From the NCBI GenBank assembly GCA_030838025.1, contig JAUTXM010000176.1, forward strand, positions 1-5,048: DNA of 5,048 nucleotides, written 5' to 3'. Of this stretch, positions 1 to 5,021 are shown in pieces. A program made the position numbers and the translations under genes. How positions within the stretch are numbered: the stretch's first letter is position 1; each line of letters begins with the position of its first letter. A model generated the notes under the pieces. It was not told the DNA's origin and ran no database searches. It worked only from the letters and a program-made list of their open reading frames with translations. This DNA comes from Acidimicrobiaceae bacterium. GTDB lineage: Bacteria; Actinomycetota; Acidimicrobiia; Acidimicrobiales; Palsa-688.

Positions 1-2741
1 GCCTGAGCCGGCGCGTGCGTGGTGGACGTCGTCGGCGGCGTGGACCGGGCGGGCGACCGGGGGGGGGGGCGGGTCGTGGCGGCCCCGGTGCTGGCGCTGC
101 TGGTGCCGGCACCAGCCTTGGAAGCCGCAGTGCCGGCGCCTCCCGAAAGGGTCTCGCCGGCCGCTTGCGCGGTCGCCGCGGTTGCCAAGGGCACACCCGC
201 CGCCGGTGGCTCGGCCGCAACCGGGGCGATCCGGAACTCTCGCAGGCCATAGCCCGCAATGGTGCTGAATACCGGCGCTGCGGCTACGCCACCGAACAGG
301 GGCGTCTGGTCCAGCACGATGATGCTCGTCAGTTCGGGATGCGCAGACGGCACGAACCCGGCGAAGCTCGACGTGTACACATTGTTCATGTACCCGCGCG
401 CGCCTTGCAAGGGGATGCGCGCCGTGCCGGTCTTGCCGGCCACCGTGTAGCCGTCGATCTTCGCGGTCTGCCCGGTCCCGACCCGCACCACCTCGCCCAA
501 CATCGTCGTCATTTGCTGGGCGACCTGGGGCGAGACCACCCGATGTTCGGGCGATGGTGCCGTCGGGTGGGTCTGGCCGTCGGTGTCAACCGTCGCCGCC
601 ACCAGTTTCGGGGCGACGTACACGCCGCCGTTGGCGATCGTGTTGTACGCCGCCACCATCTGGATTGCCGTCACGGCTACACCTTGGCCGATGGCGATGG
701 TGCCGATCGACGTGTCCGACCAGTGCGCCGGATCCGGCACCAGGCCCGCCGATTCGCCGGGGAAGTGAACCGTGCTCTGCTGGCCGAAACCGAACGCCGT
801 CAACGCGGCGTCGAGGCGCTGCTTGCCCAACCGCTGGGCAATGGTGATGGTGCCGACGTTGGACGAGTTGGCCAAGATATCGGTCACCGTCCAGTTTTCG
901 ACCTTGTGACTCTCGGCGTCACGGAACAGCGCGTCGGACACTTGGAGCGAGTCTGCGACCGAGAAGCGATCCGCGGGCGACACCACACCACTTTGCAAGG
1001 CGGCCGAGATCGTCACCAGCTTGCTCACCGAGCCCGGCTCGAACACCCCGGTGAAGGCGGCAGCCGTGGGCGCGGGCACCGGTTGGCAACCAGGCGTGGC
1101 CGGCGCGGCGGCCGGCGCGGCGGTCGACGCGGCGACGGTCATCGCCGCGGTGGCTGCCGTGCAGGTCAGGCTGACGATGGCCAACAGCTCACCGGTCCGG
1201 GTGTCCATCACCACGGCCGTGCCGCCCGTGGCCTTGGCCACCACGATCTGCGCGGCCAGCGCTTGCTCGGCTTGCACCTGGAGTGGCTCGTCAACGGTGA
1301 GCACCAGGTCCTGCCCGTTGACCGGCGCCTGGTACTGGCGCAGCCCTCCCGGGATCTGGCTGCCGTTCGGGTCGCGCTCCTCAATCAGCTTGCCGGGCCG
1401 TCCCGCCAGCTGGCGGTCGTACTGCTGTTCCAGGCCTGAGAGACCGGAGTTGTCGGCGCCGACCGTTCCGAGCAGCGGCGTCGCCAGGAGGCCGGCCGGT
1501 AGGAAGCGTTTCGGCTCGGGCATGCCGAAGACGCCCGCGAGGCGCAGGTCCGTGACCTTGGCGGCGGCCGCGTTGTCCATCCGGCGGGCGAGGTAGACGA
1601 ACTGGCCGTCGCTGCGCAGCTTCGTCTCCAGGGACGGGGCGTCCATCCCCATGAGTGGTGACAGGGTGAGGGCCTCCTGGCGGGGATCGGTCACCAGCTG
1701 CGGGTCGGCCCAGAGCGTGGTCTGCGGCACCGAGACAGCCAGTTCCTGCCCCCGACGATCGAACATGGTGCCTCGCTGGCCCGGCAAGCTCACGGTGCGC
1801 AAGCGCTGCGAGAGCCCCACCGCCAGGTAGTGGTCCGCCGAGATGCCCTGGATGGAAATCAACCGGCCGCCGATGGCAACAAAGACGAGGGTCATGGCTA
1901 ACAACAGGCAAGCCATGCGTCGTCGGTTCCGCAATGGCAGTCCTCGCCGTGGCGTGAGATGCGTGGGCTGGTACCGGCCCCGGCTCGGCCGCGTCGGACC
2001 GGTCGTCCGGACCGCCGCCGGGCGGGTGCGACCGGCCGGCACGCGGCTCCCGCCGCCGGGTCCCGCCGGAGTGCGGCCACTCCGACGGGACTGGCGAAGC
2101 AAGGCCCGTCGAACCGAAGCCCGACCGGCCAACGGCTGACGAACCGAAGCCCGACCAACCGGCGGTTGACCAACCGAGGACGGACGACCCAAAGGCGGAC
2201 GAACCGCAGGCTGACGAATCGAAGGCTGACGAACCGAAGGCTGGCCACTGGGTGCCAGCGGCTTCACCCAGGGCGCACGACGTGAACCAGCCGCCGACTT
2301 CACCCAGGGCGCACGCCGCGCACGACCGGCCGACGCGACCCCCGGCACACGGCGGGAACCAGCCTCGCCCGACACAACCGCCGGCGCACGGCGGGAACCA
2401 GCCTCGCCCGTCGCGGGCCTCGTCGTCGTGGGTCGTCGGCGAGGCGACGCCCTTCGAGGCGGCTTCGGCGCTGGACGTGCGGTTGGCGGCTTCGGGGCCG
2501 CGCCAGGCACTCCAGACGACCGCGATTGTCCGGTGCGCCCTGAGCGAGGTGCGGGGGGCGTGCGCGAGGTTCCCGGCCGGGCTGGGTAACCGACATCTCT
2601 CGCGGCATCCAACCCCCGCCGCCCCCGGGGCGCGCCGGCGCCACCCGGGGAGGCTTTTCCCCGAATGCCTTTTCCCGGCATCGCCCTCTCGGAGACCTCC
2701 CGGCGGGTGACCAGACGGCGGCCCGCCGGTCGGTAACTCAC
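1..2741 (-). CDS. ftsI: FtsI / PBP3 (PbpB-type) septal peptidoglycan transpeptidase, 3' end missing
   Basis: This class B penicillin-binding protein crosslinks septal peptidoglycan outside the membrane with FtsW. Numbering is from the GTG at 2741, which overlaps the ftsL stop as GTGA; an ATG at 2681 (residue 21) is the alternative. At least 913 codons are open to the window edge, against about 580-680 residues for typical family members. Order: an Arg/Pro/Ala-rich cytoplasmic tail with repeats (1-275); a membrane anchor (about 276-293, MACLLLAMTLVFVAIGG); the pedestal/dimerisation domain, starting near R323-G-T-M-F-D-R-R-G-Q-E-L-A and including FVYLARRMD and GLSGLEQQYD; and the transpeptidase domain (about 475-840). 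The latter carries all catalytic motifs: S571-V-S-K574 in FEPGSVSK, S626-S-N628 and K770-T-G772 in AGKTGTAR. Residues 527-562 form an Ala-rich loop with C527 and C552. After the fold ends (GLREFRIAP, 840) comes an Ala/Thr/Pro/Ser-rich tail with no stop in the window. Past the 11-base homopolymer (59-69) the reading frame is uncertain. Product certain; start and end not. Confidence 0.95.
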   Translation of the reverse strand, partial: MSYRPAGRRLVTRREVSERAMPGKGIRGKASPGGAGAPRGRRGLDAARDVGYPARPGTSRTPPAPRSGRTGQSRSSGVPGAAPKPPTARPAPKPPRRASPRRRPTTTRPATGEAGSRRAPAVVSGEAGSRRVPGVASAGRARRAPWVKSAAGSRRAPWVKPLAPSGQPSVRQPSIRQPAVRPPLGRPSSVGQPPVGRASVRQPLAGRASVRRALLRQSRRSGRTPAGPGGGSRVPAGRTRPAAVRTTGPTRPSRGRYQPTHLTPRRGLPLRNRRRMACLLLAMTLVFVAIGGRLISIQGISADHYLAVGLSQRLRTVSLPGQRGTMFDRRGQELAVSVPQTTLWADPQLVTDPRQEALTLSPLMGMDAPSLETKLRSDGQFVYLARRMDNAAAAKVTDLRLAGVFGMPEPKRFLPAGLLATPLLGTVGADNSGLSGLEQQYDRQLAGRPGKLIEERDPNGSQIPGGLRQYQAPVNGQDLVLTVDEPLQVQAEQALAAQIVVAKATGGTAVVMDTRTGELLAIVSLTCTAATAAMTVAASTAAPAAAPATPGCQPVPAPTAAAFTGVFEPGSVSKLVTISAALQSGVVSPADRFSVADSLQVSDALFRDAESHKVENWTVTDILANSSNVGTITIAQRLGKQRLDAALTAFGFGQQSTVHFPGESAGLVPDPAHWSDTSIGTIAIGQGVAVTAIQMVAAYNTIANGGVYVAPKLVAATVDTDGQTHPTAPSPEHRVVSPQVAQQMTTMLGEVVRVGTGQTAKIDGYTVAGKTGTARIPLQGARGYMNNVYTSSFAGFVPSAHPELTSIIVLDQTPLFGGVAAAPVFSTIAGYGLREFRIAPVAAEPPAAGVPLATAATAQAAGETLSGGAGTAASKAGAGTSSASTGAATTRPPPRSPARSTPPTTSTTHAPAQ
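59..69 (-). repeat. 11-base G/C homopolymer in the ftsI 3' region
   Basis: Eleven consecutive G on the plus strand (C on the coding strand) fall in the low-complexity C-terminal tail of ftsI. In the frame used they read as prolines followed by RSPARSTPPTT. A tract this long is prone to slippage in the cell and to error in sequencing, so the frame and stop downstream cannot be trusted. Confidence 0.8.
2094..2243 (-). repeat. ten degenerate 15-bp tandem units in ftsI (QPSVR-type pentapeptides)
   Basis: On the coding strand, units of the type CAGCCTTCGGTTCGT run in uninterrupted 15-nt register from 2243 to 2094. They encode QPSVR, QPSIR, QPAVR, PPLGR, PSSVG, QPPVG, RASVR, QPLAG, RASVR and a degenerate RALLR (residues 167-216). 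The first three units are nearly identical and later ones diverge. Third positions are richer in T than elsewhere in the genes, which fits recent copying of one unit rather than long coding selection. Confidence 0.85.
2262..2315 (-). repeat. 18-bp perfect direct repeat, period 36 bp, in ftsI
   Basis: Copies at 2262-2279 and 2298-2315 are identical over 18 bases and encode RAPWVK at residues 143-148 and 155-160. The 36-bp period keeps the frame. These hold the only tryptophans I see in the tail. Confidence 0.9.
2342..2410 (-). repeat. 30-bp direct repeat, two copies 39 bp apart, in ftsI
   Basis: Copies at 2342-2371 and 2381-2410 match at 29 of 30 bases. In the ftsI frame they encode GEAGSRRAP (112-120) and GEAGSRRVP (125-133). 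The 39-bp period keeps the frame. Confidence 0.9.
2458..2499 (-). repeat. short direct repeat, period 27 bp, encoding APKPP twice
   Basis: Copies at about 2458-2472 and 2485-2499 share GGCGGCTTCGG on the plus strand and differ only near the end. In the ftsI frame they encode APKPP at residues 82-86 and 91-95. Confidence 0.75.
2700..2729 (-). promoter_or_regulatory. GC-rich hairpin just after the ftsL stop, between two candidate ftsI starts
   Basis: On the minus strand CCGGCGGG (2729-2722) and CCCGCCGG (2707-2700) form a perfect 8-bp stem with a 14-nt loop. It lies 9 nt past the ftsL stop, downstream of the GTG at 2741 and upstream of the ATG at 2681. Its 3' arm runs into GGGAGG (2701-2696), a possible ribosome binding site although 14 nt from the ATG. 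There is no U-tract, so it is not a normal terminator. In DNA this GC-rich such a stem may arise by chance. Confidence 0.4.
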
Positions 2742-3214
2742 GGATTTGCCGCCAGCTGGCGCTTGATTATCGACCATCCCGGCGGTGCCGACGCCGGCGC
2801 AGGGCCGCGTTGGACCGAGCCCGTCGGAGCGCCGGGCGTGGCACTGGACGGGTTGAGGAACGTGACGCCTCTGGCCGGCACCATCCCCAGCCTTCCCTGG
2901 GCGATGCCCAGGATGCGCTGGGGTGACGAGAGTTCGGCGACCTGGAGGCGCAGTTGCTGGAACTTCGCCTGCTCCGCCGCCGCCTGGGCGTCGATCTGGT
3001 CGAGCCGAAACTGGTTCTGAGCCAGCTCGACGTGCATGCCCACGGCGGCAAACAGCAAGGCAATCACGAAGCCCGCCACCGCGATGCCGGCCAGGCGCAC
3101 CCGGCGGCGGCGTCGGATCGCAGCCAGCTCCTCGACCCCGACCAGCCGGAGGTGGCGGGGGGTTTGGACCGGGGCCGCCTTGGCGGCGGGGCCAACGAGA
3201 TCAGGGGCGCTCAT
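2738..3214 (-). CDS. ftsL: FtsL-like bitopic division protein
   Basis: FtsL-type proteins sit in the inner divisome with FtsB and FtsQ and help activate the FtsW-FtsI wall synthase. The 158-residue product has the family layout: a short cytoplasmic N-terminus ending in a basic patch (R34-R38), one membrane segment (about 41-61, LAGIAVAGFVIALLFAAVGM), a heptad-like stretch rich in Gln, Ala and Leu (about 62-95) that fits a coiled coil, and a conserved-looking segment at 96-120 (SSPQRILGIAQGRLGMVPA...VTFL) typical of the FtsL/DivIC group. A Pro/Ala/Gly/Ser-rich tail ends it. Sequence identity in this family is low, so the name rests on topology, that segment and the place between rsmH and ftsI. 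The start was chosen for the ATGA overlap with rsmH and for GAGGAGG 10 nt upstream; the open frame extends further into rsmH but without a better site. Its TGA overlaps a GTG of ftsI. An FtsB-like label is the main alternative. Confidence 0.87.
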   Translation of the reverse strand: MSAPDLVGPAAKAAPVQTPRHLRLVGVEELAAIRRRRRVRLAGIAVAGFVIALLFAAVGMHVELAQNQFRLDQIDAQAAAEQAKFQQLRLQVAELSSPQRILGIAQGRLGMVPARGVTFLNPSSATPGAPTGSVQRGPAPASAPPGWSIIKRQLAANP

Positions 3215-4350
3215 GGCTGGGTTGCCTCCTCGGGACGATCGAACGGCAGACGCTCGGCGACTCGCAGTCGGGCGCTGCCCGAGCGGGGGTTGGCCGCCAG
3301 CTCGGCAGGCGAGGCCTTGCGGGCGCCGCGGGTGACCAGCCGCATCGTCGGCGTGGCCCCGCACTGACAGGGCAGGCCGGGCGGGCAGACGCAGCCGCCG
3401 TCCACCGCCAGCTGGAAACGCCGCTTCACCAGCCGGTCCTCACCCGAGTGGTAGGCCAGGACGACGCAGCGTCCGCCCGCCGCAAGGCGCTCCAGTGCCG
3501 CGTCCAGGCCCACCGGAAGGACGTCGAGCTCCTCGTTGACCTCGATGCGCAGCCCCTGGAAGACCCGACGCGCCGGGTGGCCGCCGGTGCGGCGGGCCGC
3601 GGCGGGAATGGCATTGCGCACGACCTCGGCCAGCTGGGCCGTCGTGGTGAGCGGGCGCGCCGCGATGATCGCCCGGGCGACCCGGCGGGCGAAACGTCCC
3701 TCGCCGTTGTCGAGCAGGAGTTGCACCAGCTCCTGCTCGCGCATGGTGTTGACCAGGTCCGCCGCCGTGGTGGGCCGGTCGGGGTCCATGCGCATGTCGA
3801 GGGGGGCGTCGACCCGGAAGGTGAATCCCCGTTCGGGCCGGTCCAGCTGGGGCGAGCTGACGCCGAGGTCGAAAAAGGCGGCGGAGAGCAGGCCCACCCC
3901 GGCCGCCTCCAGTACCCGGCCGAGATCGTCGAAGCGGGCCCGGTGCACCTCGGCCCGGTCGCCGAAGCCTGCCAGCGCCCAGCGGGCCGCGGCCACGGCA
4001 TCGGGGTCCTGGTCCAGCCCGATCAGGCGCAGGTGGGGGTGGGCCGCCAGAATCGCGGCGGCGTGGCCCCCACCGCCGACGGTGGCGTCGAGGACCACGC
4101 CGGGGGGCACGGGCGCCAGCGACGCCACGACCTCGTCGACCATGACGGGAAGGTGGGGAAAAGGGCGGCCGTCAGGGTCTGCCGCTTCGGTGGTGCCATG
4201 TGGCGGCGGGTGGTGGGTGGCAGAGCCGTCGACGTCGGGAACGCCGGAAGCAGGGCTAGCGCCGGTATCGGCGCCGGTCTCCGGGCCGGGCGGGGGCAGG
4301 GACGGAACACCTGCGTCACCCGCCTCCCAGTCGTCGTGGGGCCGGTTCAT
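3211..4350 (-). CDS. rsmH: RsmH (MraW), 16S rRNA (cytosine-1402-N4)-methyltransferase
   Basis: RsmH uses S-adenosylmethionine to N4-methylate C1402 of 16S rRNA in the decoding centre. From the ATG at 4350 the product is 379 residues. The family core begins at HLPVMVDEVV (about 66-75). The SAM-binding loop is D88-A-T-V-G-G-G-G-H96, followed by IGLD113-Q-D. Also present are FDLGVSSPQLDRPERGF, DMRMDP, GRFARRVARAI, GGHPARRVFQGLRIEVN and Y300-H-S-G-E-D-R306. Near the end are C320-x-C322 and C328-x-C330 in a CPPG context, then NPRSGSARLRVAE, the normal C-terminus. The first 65 or so residues are a Pro/Gly/Asp-rich extension of the kind seen in other actinobacterial RsmH proteins. The start was chosen because GAGGGG lies exactly 6 nt before this ATG. 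An in-frame ATG at 4524, overlapping the mraZ stop and preceded by GAGGG at 6 nt, would give 437 residues and cannot be excluded. The stop overlaps the ftsL start (ATGA). Gly303 replaces the Leu usual in YHSLEDR. Confidence 0.96.
   Translation of the reverse strand: MNRPHDDWEAGDAGVPSLPPPGPETGADTGASPASGVPDVDGSATHHPPPHGTTEAADPDGRPFPHLPVMVDEVVASLAPVPPGVVLDATVGGGGHAAAILAAHPHLRLIGLDQDPDAVAAARWALAGFGDRAEVHRARFDDLGRVLEAAGVGLLSAAFFDLGVSSPQLDRPERGFTFRVDAPLDMRMDPDRPTTAADLVNTMREQELVQLLLDNGEGRFARRVARAIIAARPLTTTAQLAEVVRNAIPAAARRTGGHPARRVFQGLRIEVNEELDVLPVGLDAALERLAAGGRCVVLAYHSGEDRLVKRRFQLAVDGGCVCPPGLPCQCGATPTMRLVTRGARKASPAELAANPRSGSARLRVAERLPFDRPEEATQP
3225..3231 (-). promoter_or_regulatory. ribosome binding site of ftsL inside rsmH
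   Basis: GAGGAGG on the minus strand lies 10 nt before the ATG at 3214, within the last codons of rsmH. With the ATGA stop-start overlap, it fixes the ftsL start and implies translational coupling. Confidence 0.7.
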
Positions 4351-4465
4351 CTGCAGCCCCTCGACCAGCCTGCCGTCGGGATTTCTCCCCGATCGACCAA
4401 GAGGGAAGCGAGCGGAGAAGGGGACTTCCATCTCGCCAGTCGAAGGGCTGCACATGGACCGGGCC
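4339..4465 (-). promoter_or_regulatory. long RNA hairpin over the rsmH ribosome binding site and start codon
   Basis: In the minus-strand transcript, bases 4462-4435 pair with 4342-4369 around a 65-nt loop (4370-4434). I counted 23 Watson-Crick and 3 G-U pairs in 28 positions; the two mismatches are 4351/4453 (G-G) and 4347/4457 (A-C). Two further G-C pairs follow at 4340/4464 and 4339/4465. The three wobble pairs (4360/4444, 4366/4438, 4367/4437) would be A-C mismatches in a plus-strand RNA, so the fold is clearly better in the sense transcript. The 3' arm contains the rsmH Shine-Dalgarno GAGGGG and the AUG at 4350-4348, so the fold would hide both. No U-tract follows, so it is not an intrinsic terminator. 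A control role is inference. It could alternatively be a small inverted repeat inside an N-terminally longer rsmH. Confidence 0.6.
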
Positions 4466-4523
4466 GGGGCGCGGCTCGTCCGGTTCGGGATTGTTTCGGT
4501 GGGAATCGGAACAGGGAGGCCCA
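4351..4523 (-). other. mraZ-rsmH spacer, possibly translated
   Basis: This 173-nt gap separates the mraZ stop from the preferred rsmH start. It carries the 5' arm and loop of the hairpin described separately. It is open in the rsmH frame from the TAATG at 4524, so it could encode 58 extra residues (starting MGLPVPIPTE) or act as a translated leader coupling mraZ to rsmH. The translation shows no family motif. I see no convincing -35/-10 pair. Confidence 0.5.
4357..4362 (-). promoter_or_regulatory. Shine-Dalgarno GAGGGG deciding the rsmH start
   Basis: On the minus strand GAGGGG is followed by CTGCAG and then the ATG at 4348-4350, a near-ideal 6-nt spacing. This favours the 379-residue form of RsmH. 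In the predicted transcript hairpin both this site and the AUG are paired. Confidence 0.6.
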
Positions 4524-5021
4524 TTACGGGCCCTCGGCGGGGACCGGTGCCGGGGCGGGTGACGGGGTGGGTGTCGGCGTGAGTGTCGGCCCGGGTTCGT
4601 CGAACTCGTCGGCGAAGCGGGCTTCGGCCGGCTTGACCTTGATGTCGTACTCGGCCGGGTTCCATAGCTCCACCCGGTTGAGGGCCCCGTTGACCAGGAT
4701 CGGGTGCTCCACCTCGAGGCGGGCAAAGTCCCGGAGGTAGGCGGGAATGGCCAGCCGGCCCTGGCGGTCGATGTCGACCTCGGTCGACCCCTGGGCCCAG
4801 ACGCGGGCCACGTTGCGCTCGGTTCGGCCCTGCTCCTGGCGCTGCTCCTGCACGACGAGCTGCTTGTCGAACTCCTCCGAGGTCCACAGCGCCAGGCAGC
4901 GGTCGGGGTACTCGGACAGGTAGGCCTGGGTACCGAACTGGGCCCGGAAACGCGCCGGCAGGATGACCCGTCCCTTCGCGTCGAGGGAGTGCTCGTACCT
5001 GCCAAAAAAACGCGGCGCCAC
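4524..5021 (-). CDS. mraZ: MraZ, transcriptional regulator of the division/cell wall cluster
   Basis: MraZ is a cytoplasmic, ring-forming DNA-binding protein of the SpoVT/AbrB-like fold that regulates the dcw operon it heads. The 165-residue product shows both family half-domains: one at about residues 5-50 with D14-A-K-G-R18 followed by VILPARFR, and one at about 77-125 with D85-R-Q-G-R89 followed by LAIPAYLR. These DxxGR signatures, and the position directly before rsmH, make the identification firm. The start is GTG; an in-frame TAA lies two codons upstream, so no longer form is possible. AGG sits 6 nt before the GTG, a modest ribosome binding site. The protein is about 20 residues longer than usual because of a C-terminal tail (about 141-165) rich in Thr-Pro and Ala-Pro pairs, with no counterpart I know in well-studied MraZ proteins. 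A run of seven T lies at codons 4-6. The TAA stop overlaps an ATG (TAATG) in the rsmH frame. Confidence 0.95.
   Translation of the reverse strand: MAPRFFGRYEHSLDAKGRVILPARFRAQFGTQAYLSEYPDRCLALWTSEEFDKQLVVQEQRQEQGRTERNVARVWAQGSTEVDIDRQGRLAIPAYLRDFARLEVEHPILVNGALNRVELWNPAEYDIKVKPAEARFADEFDEPGPTLTPTPTPSPAPAPVPAEGP
5004..5010 (-). repeat. seven-T run at codons 4-6 of mraZ
   Basis: The coding strand reads CGCGTTTTTTTGGC, encoding the FFG that starts the conserved MraZ domain. It is the only A/T homopolymer of this length in the window. It may be only the natural coding of Phe-Phe. Confidence 0.6.

Noticed and set aside
15..1439. Long plus-strand open frame opposite ftsI
   Set aside because: The translation is Arg/Gly/His-rich without motifs. 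The opposite strand carries complete PBP catalytic motifs, so this is an antisense shadow caused by high GC.
2094..2243. CRISPR-like array
   Set aside because: The units are 15 bp, contiguous, without spacers, degenerate and in frame with ftsI.
1898..2248. Minus-strand frame encoding LRFVS-type repeats in the 15-bp array region
   Set aside because: It has locally higher GC at third positions, but any 15-bp repeat is periodic in all frames. It runs out of frame into the FtsI membrane anchor, ends soon after and lacks a good start. It would matter only if relatives preserve it over the ftsI frame.
4370..4434. Small stem TCGGG/CCCGA inside the rsmH leader loop as a terminator
   Set aside because: The stem is only 5 bp, no U-tract follows, and an alternative UUCUCC/GGAGAA pairing competes with it.
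2923..4740. 605-codon plus-strand open frame opposite ftsL, rsmH and mraZ
   Set aside because: It crosses three well-supported minus-strand genes and their junctions and has no recognisable domain.
5004..5010. Programmed slippage at the seven-T run linking ATG 5037 to the mraZ frame
   Set aside because: The GTG at 5021 already gives a complete MraZ with a usable ribosome binding site, and the run simply encodes the conserved Phe-Phe. Without read data there is no reason to invoke slippage.
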